Of a DNA stretch of 6,417 nt, positions 1 through 6,333 are shown one piece after another. The notes under the pieces were generated by a model, which ran no database searches, was not told the DNA's origin, and saw only the letters and a list, made by a program, of their open reading frames with translations. The position numbers were made by a program, and so were the translations under genes. The stretch is taken from NCBI GenBank assembly GCA_016296065.1, contig JAEDKA010000087.1, forward strand, positions 1 through 6,417. Direction: 5' to 3'. How positions within the stretch are numbered: position 1 is the stretch's first letter; each line of letters starts with the position of its first letter. Origin of the DNA: Kiritimatiellia bacterium (lineage in GTDB: Bacteria; Verrucomicrobiota; Kiritimatiellia; RFP12; UBA1067).

Positions 1-9
1 AGGCGACTC

Positions 10-747
10 TTAAGTCGTAGCCATAAACCTCTCAACAAGTGCGCTTCCTATGACAAATCCATTGCAGTCACGAGCGATCTGCGCACCCTCTTCGGGCGTA
101 CGGATGCCGAACCCGGCGACGACCGGGATGTCGACCAGCGACTTGACGGTCCGCAGGCGCTCGGCCAACTCCGGCGGCAAGGTCGCCCGCTGTCCCGTCG
201 TGCCCTTCACGGTCACGACGTACAGGAACGAATCTTCGAGTCCTGCCGCACTCGCACGGACGCGTTCCGGACCGGTCGTCGGCGCAATCAACGGCACGAA
301 CGTCAGACCGACCGGGCGAAGGACGTCGAGGAGTTCCTTCCTCTCCTCCAGCGGCAAGTCAACGACAAGGACGGCGTCGACGCCTCGACCCGCCGCCTCC
401 TCGGCAAAACGTTTGAGTCCGTAGCTGAAGATCACGTTGTAATACGTGAAGATGACGATCGGAGTCTCCGGATGACGCTTGCGCAGGCCCGGCACACCCG
501 ACAGGACGTCGGCCAGCGTCACGCCATTCTTCAGCGCGACATTCGCCGCCTGGCGGATGACGGCTCCGTCCGCCACCGGATCCGAGAACGGCACGCCCAG
601 CTCCAGGATGTCCGCCCCCTCCGCGACCACCGTCTCGGCCGCGGCGAAGCTCTTCTCGAGCGTCGGAGCCCCCATCGTCAGATAGGCGACATACGCCGCC
701 TTGCCCTCTTTCCCACACCGATCAAATGTCTTCTGTATGCGATTCAT
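10..747 (-). CDS. trpA: Tryptophan synthase alpha subunit
   Basis: TrpA cleaves indole-3-glycerol phosphate to indole and glyceraldehyde 3-phosphate and passes indole to TrpB through the tunnel of the alpha2-beta2 complex in the cytoplasm. The 245-residue product is a TIM barrel with the family's landmarks: LELGVPFSDPVADG at 48-61, which carries the catalytic pair Glu49 and Asp60; VDLP at 129-132; the flexible loop GTTGQR at 182-187 (the family usually has GVTGxR); GFGI at 212-215; and the phosphate-binding GSA at 234-236. The start has a good Shine-Dalgarno (GGAGG, 6 nt upstream). It is the last visible gene of the operon, 16 nt after trpB. The oddity is the C-terminus: only nine residues follow GSA, where E. 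coli TrpA has nearly thirty, so the last helix appears to be missing. Identity is certain; whether the 3' end is natural cannot be judged from this window. Confidence 0.97.
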   Translation of the reverse strand: MNRIQKTFDRCGKEGKAAYVAYLTMGAPTLEKSFAAAETVVAEGADILELGVPFSDPVADGAVIRQAANVALKNGVTLADVLSGVPGLRKRHPETPIVIFTYYNVIFSYGLKRFAEEAAGRGVDAVLVVDLPLEERKELLDVLRPVGLTFVPLIAPTTGPERVRASAAGLEDSFLYVVTVKGTTGQRATLPPELAERLRTVKSLVDIPVVAGFGIRTPEEGAQIARDCNGFVIGSALVERFMATT

Positions 748-753
748 CTCAAA

Positions 754-788
754 CCTCCACCCTTCAACCTTCGGCCTTCGACCTCTTG
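754..788 (-). repeat. Degenerate heptamer repeat across trpB stop and trpA RBS
   Basis: On the coding strand five consecutive 7-nt units end in AGG: CAAGAGG, TCGAAGG, CCGAAGG, TTGAAGG and GTGGAGG. The first units encode the last TrpB residues, the fourth contains the TGA stop, and the fifth provides the trpA Shine-Dalgarno. The periodicity is read directly from the sequence. A function, or origin by slippage, is inference. Confidence 0.5.
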
Positions 789-1945
789 TACTCCATCACC
801 GAATGCATGTCCTTGTCCCCGCGCCCCGAGAGGTTCACGAGCAGGACGGACTCCTTCGGAAGCTTCGGCGCGCGCTTGATCGCCTCGGCGACGGCATGAC
901 TCGACTCAAGCGCCGGAATGATGCCCTCGAACCGGCAGAGCGCATCGAAGGCCGCGATGGCTTCGTCGTCGTTGATGACCGTGTATTCGGCGCGCTTCAT
1001 GTCCGCCAGGTAAGCATGTTCAGGACCGACGCCCGGATAATCGAGACCGGCAGAAACAGAATAGGTGTCGATGATCTGTCCCGACGGCGTCTGCAGGAGG
1101 TAGGTCTTCGATCCGTGCAGCACACCGACGCGCCCTCCGTTGATGCTCGCCGCGTGTTCGCCCGTCGCGAGCCCCTTGCCGCCGGCCTCCACGCCGACGA
1201 GCTTCACGGACGGATCCTTCAGGAATCCCGCGAACAGTCCCATGGCGTTCGATCCGCCGCCGACGCAGGCGATCGCCTGGTCGGGCAGCTTCCCGTACTC
1301 CTTCAGGCACTGACGTCGCGCTTCCTTCCCGATGACGCTCTGGAAGTCCCGGACCATCGCCGGATACGGATGAGGTCCCGCCACCGTCCCGATAACGTAG
1401 AACGTGTCATCGCAATTTGTCGTCCAGTCGCGGATCGCCTCATTCATCGCGTCCTTCAGCGTGGCACTGCCCTCCGTGACCGCATGGACCCTCGCGCCCA
1501 GCATCTTCATGCGCTCGACATTGGGCGCCTGCCGTTCGACGTCAAGTGCGCCCATGAACACTTCGCATTCCATCCCAAACAGCGCCGCGACGGTCGCCGT
1601 GGCGACGCCGTGCATGCCCGCACCGGTCTCGGCAATGAGACGACGCTTCCCCATCCGCCGGGCGAGAAGCGCCTGACCGATCGTGTTATTCACCTTGTGC
1701 GCACCCGTATGGTTCAGGTCCTCTCGCTTCAGGACGATCCGGGCGCCGCCCAAATGCTCCGAGAGGCGTTTCGCATACGTCAGCGGGCTCTCCCGTCCGA
1801 CATAATGCGCGAGAATGTCCTTGAATTCGGCTCGGAAAGCCGGATCCCTGCGCGCCTCGTCGTAGGCCGCTTCGAGTTCGTGAAGCGGGGTCATCAGCGT
1901 TTCGGCGACATACTGTCCGCCGTAGATTCCGTAATGCGATTTCAT
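764..1945 (-). CDS. trpB: Tryptophan synthase beta subunit
   Basis: TrpB is the PLP enzyme that condenses indole with L-serine to give L-tryptophan, in complex with TrpA. The product is 393 residues, a usual length for the TrpB1 class. Visible motifs are YGGQYV near the N-terminus (8-13), HKVNN at 83-87 with the Schiff-base lysine Lys84, ETGAG at 106-110 with the catalytic Glu106, AGPHPYP at 189-195, the PLP-phosphate loop GGGSNA at 229-234, DYPGVGPEH at 302-310, and NLSGRGDKD at 371-379 with the serine that faces the pyridine nitrogen. The frame is open well upstream, but this start is chosen because TrpB homology begins at MKSHYG, it forms an ATGA overlap with the trpC stop, and AAAGGAG lies just ahead. 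One residue is unusual: ETGAGMHG has Met111 where the family normally has Gln (ETGAGQHG). The C-terminus is formed by a short repeat that runs into the trpA leader. Confidence 0.98.
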   Translation of the reverse strand: MKSHYGIYGGQYVAETLMTPLHELEAAYDEARRDPAFRAEFKDILAHYVGRESPLTYAKRLSEHLGGARIVLKREDLNHTGAHKVNNTIGQALLARRMGKRRLIAETGAGMHGVATATVAALFGMECEVFMGALDVERQAPNVERMKMLGARVHAVTEGSATLKDAMNEAIRDWTTNCDDTFYVIGTVAGPHPYPAMVRDFQSVIGKEARRQCLKEYGKLPDQAIACVGGGSNAMGLFAGFLKDPSVKLVGVEAGGKGLATGEHAASINGGRVGVLHGSKTYLLQTPSGQIIDTYSVSAGLDYPGVGPEHAYLADMKRAEYTVINDDEAIAAFDALCRFEGIIPALESSHAVAEAIKRAPKLPKESVLLVNLSGRGDKDMHSVMEYKRSKAEG

Positions 1946-2667
1946 TGCTCTCCTTTCAGCTCTCGTAGTTTCTCGCCAGGGTGCACGGCCCTCATCAGCG
2001 TCGTGCCGATCAGGAAACCGTTTGCGCCAGCATCGTGAAGTGCCCGGACGTCCTCCGGCGTGCGGATTCCGCTCTCGGCGATGCGCACGCACTCCGACGG
2101 TATGCGCCCGATGAGGCGCGCCACAATCGACGGATCCGTCTTGAATGTCCGCAAATCGCGGCAATTGACCCCGATGATGCGCGCACCCGCCGCCACCGCA
2201 CGGTCAATCTCCTCCTCATCATGCGTTTCGACAAGCGCTGAAAAACCCAAGTCGCGGGTCAGCTCCAGGAGACGGACAAGACGCTCGTCATCCAGGACGG
2301 CGGCGATCAGCAGGACCGCGCTCGCCCCGGCCACGCGCGCGGCGGCGACCTGACAGGGCGTTGTCACGAAATCCTTGTAGAGCACAGGAATCCGAACGAC
2401 TTCGCGGACCGCACGCAGATACGCCTCGCTGCCGAGGAAACGATGCGGCTCGCACAGGACCGAGAGCGCAGCGGCGCCCGCCCCTTCCAGTTCGCCCGCC
2501 AGCCGGACGGGATCGAAATCGCCCCGGATGAGTCCCTCCGACGGGGAGGCCTTCTTGAGTTCGGCGATGACATGAATCTCCGGACCGGAGAACGCCGCGG
2601 CAAAATCCGGCACGCAAGGCACGTCCTCCCGCCGTTGCCGGCTCAGTTCCTCCAGAATGTCACTCAT
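1942..2667 (-). CDS. trpC: Indole-3-glycerol-phosphate synthase
   Basis: TrpC closes the indole ring, turning 1-(o-carboxyphenylamino)-1-deoxyribulose 5-phosphate into indole-3-glycerol phosphate with loss of CO2 and water. The 241-residue TIM barrel shows the expected catalytic set: AELKKASPSEG with Glu36 and Lys38, KDF with the general-acid Lys98, LVETH with Glu147, GVNCRDL with Asn168 and Arg170, and ESGI with Glu198 and Ser199. The spacing between Glu147, Asn168 and Ser199 (21 and 31 residues) equals that between E159, N180 and S211 of the Sulfolobus enzyme. It is monofunctional, not fused to trpF as in E. coli. It starts in an ATGA overlap with trpGD and ends in an ATGA overlap with trpB; its own Shine-Dalgarno is weak, so coupling to trpGD translation is likely. 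It is slightly short, because the segment between the first helix and the AELKK strand lacks roughly 15 residues compared with typical members. Confidence 0.97.
   Translation of the reverse strand: MSDILEELSRQRREDVPCVPDFAAAFSGPEIHVIAELKKASPSEGLIRGDFDPVRLAGELEGAGAAALSVLCEPHRFLGSEAYLRAVREVVRIPVLYKDFVTTPCQVAAARVAGASAVLLIAAVLDDERLVRLLELTRDLGFSALVETHDEEEIDRAVAAGARIIGVNCRDLRTFKTDPSIVARLIGRIPSECVRIAESGIRTPEDVRALHDAGANGFLIGTTLMRAVHPGEKLRELKGEQ
1950..1956 (-). promoter_or_regulatory. Ribosome binding site of trpB
   Basis: AAAGGAG on the coding strand lies 4 nt ahead of the trpB ATG, inside the last codons of trpC. It decides the start over the upstream in-frame codons, whose translation shows no TrpB similarity. 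With the ATGA stop/start overlap it suggests coupled translation of trpC and trpB. Confidence 0.75.
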
Positions 2668-4250
2668 GCGAACTTCACCATCCTTTCAAGCTTCTCAAGC
2701 GCGGCGCCGGAATCAACGGATGCCTGCGCCAGCTTCACCGCTTCGACAAGCGACTCGGCCCTCCCCGCGACATAGATCGCCGCCGCCGCGTTGAGGACGG
2801 TCGCCGCGCGCTTGGCGCCACCGATCCGACCGGAGAGGACACCGCGCATCTGACGCGCGTTTTCCTCGGGCGTACCGCCGGCCAGGTCGTCCGTCGTGAA
2901 CGTTCCGCCACAAAGCTCCGCCCCTGAAAGAAGACGTGACGAGATCTGACCGTCCCTGAGTTCCGTGACGAACGTGAAGCCCGAAGGCGAAATCTCGTCG
3001 AGCCCGTCCTCCCCGGAGAACACAAGCGCCCGCTCGCTGCCGAGATCACGCAGGGTCTGCGCGAAAAGCGGCGCCAGCTTCGGATCGTAGACGCCCAGCG
3101 CATGACGCCGCACGCCGGCGGGATTCGTGAGCGGACCGAGAAGATTGAAGATCGTCTTGCAGCCGAGCGCCTTGCGGACAGGCGCCGCGTAGCGCATGGC
3201 CGGGTGCAATTCACGGGCGAAGAGAAAGCCGATCCCGACCTCGCGAACGCAGCGCGCCACTGTCTCCGGCGTCAACGTCAGGTCATAGCCGAGCGCCTTG
3301 AGGACGTCGGCGGCGCCACATCTCGACGTCGCCGCCACGTTGCCGTGCTTGGCAACCGTCACGCCGGCGCCGGCCGCGACAAACGCCGCCGCTGTCGAGA
3401 TGTTGAACGTGTGATGGCCGTCACCGCCCGTTCCCACGATGTCCACGGCATCCAAGTCCCCGAGGTCAACCTTGACGCCTGCCTCGCGCATGGCGCCGAC
3501 CGACCCGGAGAGGATTTCCGGCGTGATGCCGCGGGCATTGTACTCGTTCAGGAGCGCGGCGATCTCCCGTTCGGACATCTCCCCCCGCATCAGCGACGCC
3601 ATGACGCGATGGGCATTCGTGAACGCGACGTCCCCGTCGCGTCGACTGTGTCGACAACACCGCTTCTCTGACGCGGTGAGGGCACCGCTCCTCCGAACGA
3701 AATTCCTCAGCTGTTCGATTCCCTCCGGCGTCCCGATCGACTCGGGATGATACTGGAGCGACTCGATTGGAAGCGCCTTGTGACGCAGCCCCATGATCTC
3801 CCCGTCCGCGGTCTCGGCGGAGATCTCGAAGCAGTCTGGCAGCGTCTCGCGGTCGACGGCGAGAGAGTGGTAGCGCATGACCTCCATGTCCTGCGGAAGT
3901 CCGGCGAAGAGTCCCTTGCCGTCGTGCCGGATCCGGCTCGTCTTGCCGTGCATCAGGCACTTGGCCGGCACGATCTTCGCGCCGAAGGCCTGCGCAATGG
4001 ACTGATGCCCGAGACAGATTCCCAAAAGCGGCACCTTGCCGGCAAAGGCACGCACAGCCGCCAGCGTCACGCCCGCCGAGTCCGGATTCCCCGGTCCCGG
4101 CGAGAGCACAATCGCCTCCGGCTTGAGCGCCGCAATGCCGTCCACGTCGATCTCGTCGTTCTTCACGACCCGCACCTCGCGCCCGAGAGACCTGAGCGCC
4201 TGCACGAGGTTGTAGGTGAACGAATCGTAATTATCTATCACCAGAATCAT
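2664..4250 (-). CDS. trpGD: Fused anthranilate synthase glutaminase / anthranilate phosphoribosyltransferase
   Basis: One 528-residue frame carries two enzymes. Residues 1 to about 190 form TrpG, the class I glutamine amidotransferase that feeds ammonia to TrpE: DNYDSFTYN (6-14), SPGPGNP (50-56), the nucleophile Cys79 in GICLGHQ, and His168 and Glu170 in QYHPES. From about 200 to 528 is TrpD, which transfers phosphoribosyl from PRPP to anthranilate: PRPP loop GTGGDG (273-278), FNIST (282-286), KHGN (301-304), HPAM (349-352), Arg359 before the TIFNLLGPLTNP segment (366-377), and the Mg-binding Asp418 and Glu419 in DGLDE. Enterobacteria and Thermotoga also have TrpG-TrpD fusions. The start has a strong AGGAGG 6 nt upstream, 15 nt after trpE. 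Both halves keep their catalytic residues. The linker (about 188-206) is rich in Arg and Cys, fits the usual first TrpD helix poorly, and is encoded by hairpin-rich DNA. KHGN is followed by Val instead of the usual Arg. Confidence 0.96.
   Translation of the reverse strand: MILVIDNYDSFTYNLVQALRSLGREVRVVKNDEIDVDGIAALKPEAIVLSPGPGNPDSAGVTLAAVRAFAGKVPLLGICLGHQSIAQAFGAKIVPAKCLMHGKTSRIRHDGKGLFAGLPQDMEVMRYHSLAVDRETLPDCFEISAETADGEIMGLRHKALPIESLQYHPESIGTPEGIEQLRNFVRRSGALTASEKRCCRHSRRDGDVAFTNAHRVMASLMRGEMSEREIAALLNEYNARGITPEILSGSVGAMREAGVKVDLGDLDAVDIVGTGGDGHHTFNISTAAAFVAAGAGVTVAKHGNVAATSRCGAADVLKALGYDLTLTPETVARCVREVGIGFLFARELHPAMRYAAPVRKALGCKTIFNLLGPLTNPAGVRRHALGVYDPKLAPLFAQTLRDLGSERALVFSGEDGLDEISPSGFTFVTELRDGQISSRLLSGAELCGGTFTTDDLAGGTPEENARQMRGVLSGRIGGAKRAATVLNAAAAIYVAGRAESLVEAVKLAQASVDSGAALEKLERMVKFA
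3623..3688 (-). repeat. Cluster of inverted repeats in the TrpG-TrpD linker
   Basis: Two perfect short hairpins and a palindrome are packed into 66 bp: GCGGTG/CACCGC with a 4-nt loop (3673-3688), ACGCGACG/CGTCGCGT with a 4-nt loop (3623-3642), and two copies of GTCGAC three bases apart (3641-3655). They encode the linker between the two domains of trpGD. Such dyads are commoner between genes than within conserved domains, so this may be a former trpG-trpD spacer. That origin is inference. Confidence 0.45.
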
Positions 4251-4265
4251 CAGCGTCCTCCTCTC

Positions 4266-5702
4266 TCAACCGATTTCCGCCGCGAATCGGGCGGCTGCGA
4301 AGATCGCCTTGGACTTGTTGATCGTCTCCTGATATTCCTTCTTCGGATCGGAATCGGCGACGATGCCGGCTCCGGCACGCATCGTAAGCACCCCCTTCTC
4401 GAGGAACATCGTCCGGATGACGATGGCAAAGTTCATCTCGCCGGTGTAGCTGAAGAACCCGGCAACGCCACCATACAATCCGCGCGGAGACTTCTCCAGC
4501 TCCGACAGGATTTCCATCGCCCGCACCTTCGGCGCTCCCGTGAGCGTACCGGCTGGGAACGTCGCCTCCAGAAGGTCGAAGGCGTCCTTGTCCGCATCCA
4601 ACTCCCCAATCACGTTCGACACGAGATGCATGACATGCGAATAGCGTTCGACATGCGCAAACGAATCGACCCGCACGCTGCCGGTCTTCGAAACGCGTCC
4701 AAGGTCGTTCCGGCCAAGATCGACGAGCATCACGTGCTCGGCCCTTTCCTTCGGATCCGCTTTGAGCTCCGCCTCGAGCAGGCGGTCCGTCTCGACCGTC
4801 GCACCGCGCGGGCGCGTCCCGGCAATCGGCGCCGTGGACGCCTTCCGCCCCTGGAGCTTCACCAGCTCTTCCGGAGAGGAGCCGATCAGCACCTTTCCCC
4901 CGACCTTGAGGAAGAAGTTGTACGGCGATGGGTTTACCATCCGGAGCGCCCGGTAGAGAGCCAGGGGTTCGACGTCAGTCTCGGCCGTGAATTTCTGCGA
5001 CGGCACGATCTGGATGACCTCTCCGGCACGAATCGCCGCCTTGCACTTCTCGACGATCTCCTCAAACTCCTCCTCGCCCATCTCCGGCACAAACGGCGAA
5101 AGGCGCGCAGATGACGAGCGCCCGCGGACCTGGGCTATCGATGCCGCGCTCAGGACGCGGTCATAGACGGCGTCGATTTCCGCGAACGCGCGCCGATAGG
5201 CGTCTTCCGCCGTCTCTCCCGCCTCAACACCCGTCACGCGAACGACCAGCACCGTCTGGCGGACGTGATCCATCACCAGAATCGTGTCCGTCAGGAGAAA
5301 GGCGCTTGAAGGCGTTCCTTCCTCAGACTTGAGCCCGACGCGGGGGACAAAGGCCTTCACAGCGTCGTACGCGAGGTATCCGATCGCGCCGCCTTGCAAC
5401 GACGGCAGCTCCGGCGCCGGCGCAAACGACTGCGCGGCCAGCGCGGCCTTGACCTTCGCCAGCGGATGCTCGCCGGGCTGTGCGACGACGACCGCCGTCG
5501 GGTCAATGCCAAGATACGAGTATCGACCCGGGTTCTCGCCGCCGGAGACGCTCTCCAGCAGAAAGACGTTTTCGTCTTCGACGACACGCGACAACACGGC
5601 CACCGGCGTCTCACGGTCCGACAGGAACTCGCGATAGACCGGCGTCCGGCGCCCATCCGCCGTCCGGCGAATGAAATCCTCTACTGCTAGGACTTTCAGC
5701 AT
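4266..5702 (-). CDS. trpE: Anthranilate synthase component I
   Basis: TrpE converts chorismate to anthranilate, using ammonia from the TrpG domain encoded next in the operon. The product is 478 residues, near the family norm. The N-terminal domain has the LLES motif (48-51) and RYSYLG (60-65). The C-terminal chorismate-binding domain has NPSPYNF (257-263), IAGTRPRG (293-300), EHVMLVDLGRND (322-333), the signature FPAGTLTGAPKVRAMEI (382-398), YGGVAGFF (410-417) and AGAGIVADSDP (443-453), which includes the Mg and substrate-binding acidic residues. LLES and NPSPY are the two segments known to form the tryptophan feedback site in the Salmonella enzyme, so I infer allosteric inhibition by tryptophan. 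TAPIAGT with TrpE-type flanking motifs, and the operon context, argue against PabB or isochorismate synthase. The ATG overlaps the trpF stop by 7 bp (ATGCTGA), implying coupling. It contains no tryptophan codon. Confidence 0.97.
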   Translation of the reverse strand: MLKVLAVEDFIRRTADGRRTPVYREFLSDRETPVAVLSRVVEDENVFLLESVSGGENPGRYSYLGIDPTAVVVAQPGEHPLAKVKAALAAQSFAPAPELPSLQGGAIGYLAYDAVKAFVPRVGLKSEEGTPSSAFLLTDTILVMDHVRQTVLVVRVTGVEAGETAEDAYRRAFAEIDAVYDRVLSAASIAQVRGRSSSARLSPFVPEMGEEEFEEIVEKCKAAIRAGEVIQIVPSQKFTAETDVEPLALYRALRMVNPSPYNFFLKVGGKVLIGSSPEELVKLQGRKASTAPIAGTRPRGATVETDRLLEAELKADPKERAEHVMLVDLGRNDLGRVSKTGSVRVDSFAHVERYSHVMHLVSNVIGELDADKDAFDLLEATFPAGTLTGAPKVRAMEILSELEKSPRGLYGGVAGFFSYTGEMNFAIVIRTMFLEKGVLTMRAGAGIVADSDPKKEYQETINKSKAIFAAARFAAEIG

Positions 5703-6277
5703 TTTCCACCTACCTTCCGTTTTGCAAACTCAACCGCATCGAAAAACTCCTTCAACCGCTCGATCGACTTGACGCCGCGCGAACTCTCGAGGCTTCCCGA
5801 AACATCGATGACATCCGCTCCGCTCGCCAACGCCGCTCCGATATTCGCCGCCGAAATCCCGCCCGCCAGGACCGACTTGAACGGACCTTTCCGCAGCGTC
5901 CTCTCTCCGTCACCGTGCGACGAATCGAAAAGGAGCGCATCGCCCTCCGCACCACCGGCCAGCGTCCACACCTCGTATCCCAGCGCCTTGAGCATCGCCA
6001 CCTCAGCGCCCTTGGCCCGACGATGCAATTGGACGATGTGCAGACCGCACATGCCCGCCACTGAAACGACTTCCAGCATGTTGCCGGTCGTGAACACCCC
6101 CACGCAACGGGATGTCCCCTTCAAGCGGTGCATTGTCTTGCAGACGAAGTCCGCCGTCACTTGACGCGGGCTACTCTCGGCGAAGACGAAGCCAAGGTAG
6201 TCCGCGCCCAGGCGCTCCGCCTCAGCGGCGAAGTCCGTGTCATTGACGCCACATATCTTGATCTTTGTAGTTGACAT
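5696..6277 (-). CDS. trpF: Phosphoribosylanthranilate isomerase
   Basis: TrpF catalyses the Amadori rearrangement of N-(5'-phosphoribosyl)anthranilate to the substrate of TrpC. The 193-residue product is a single-domain TIM barrel: KIKICG at 5-10 with the catalytic Cys9, GADYLGFVF at 24-32, SPRQV at 36-40, GVF at 60-62, VQLH at 82-85, LLFDS at 115-119 with the presumed catalytic Asp118, LAGGI at 137-141 and IDVSGSLES at 157-165. The frame stays open upstream to a TTG at 6370, but the ATG at 6277 is chosen because family similarity starts there and GAAGGA precedes it by 6 nt; the upstream extension would run through the attenuator. Several usual motifs are altered: the GGTG segment after the catalytic Asp reads HGDG, the glycine after QLH is Arg, and DVSSGVE is DVSGSLE. 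It is the first structural gene, ahead of trpE, which is an uncommon position. It was most likely kept functional, since no other isomerase gene is present here. Confidence 0.93.
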   Translation of the reverse strand: MSTTKIKICGVNDTDFAAEAERLGADYLGFVFAESSPRQVTADFVCKTMHRLKGTSRCVGVFTTGNMLEVVSVAGMCGLHIVQLHRRAKGAEVAMLKALGYEVWTLAGGAEGDALLFDSSHGDGERTLRKGPFKSVLAGGISAANIGAALASGADVIDVSGSLESSRGVKSIERLKEFFDAVEFAKRKVGGKC

Positions 6278-6283
6278 TGTATT

Positions 6284-6289
6284 TCCTTC
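6284..6289 (-). promoter_or_regulatory. trpF ribosome binding site within a small hairpin
   Basis: GAAGGA lies 6 nt ahead of the trpF ATG and fixes the start. The stretch CGAAGG (6285-6290), which contains most of this site, can pair with CCTTTCG (6298-6304) across the TTTTGTG loop, with one T bulged. The CCTT used here is also the last part of the terminator stem, so the two structures exclude each other. Pairing is seen in the sequence; regulation is inferred. Confidence 0.55.
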
Positions 6290-6291
6290 GC

Positions 6292-6333
6292 ACAAAACGA
6301 AAGGCGAACCGCACTGCTTTCGCGATCCGCCTT
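6292..6333 (-). terminator. Intrinsic terminator in the trp leader (attenuator)
   Basis: On the transcribed strand AAGGCGGATCGC (6333-6322) pairs along its whole length with GCGGTTCGCCTT (6312-6301): 12 bp including two G-U pairs, with a 9-nt loop. It is followed directly by TCGTTTTG. Stem and U-rich tract have the form of a rho-independent terminator placed between the leader and trpF, so transcripts could be stopped before the structural genes. The U-tract is interrupted by CG and is of moderate quality. Confidence 0.7.

Noticed and set aside
4..17. Hairpin CGACT-TAAG-AGTCG at the trpA stop as operon terminator
   Set aside because: The stem is only 5 bp and any U-tract would lie outside the window, so a terminator call is not supported.
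701..2038. Long plus-strand open frames, including 701-2038 and 3747-5114
   Set aside because: They are opposite strongly conserved trp genes, have Arg/His-rich low-quality translations and match no family I recognise. They are expected antisense shadows in GC-rich coding DNA.
1946..2164. N-terminal extension of trpB back to 2164
   Set aside because: It lies entirely inside trpC in another frame, shows no TrpB similarity, and the ATG at 1945 has both an overlap signal and a ribosome binding site.
4266..5702. TrpE being PabB or a salicylate/isochorismate synthase
   Set aside because: The LLES and NPSPY tryptophan-site motifs, the full TrpE signature and the location next to TrpG-TrpD make anthranilate synthase the clear choice.
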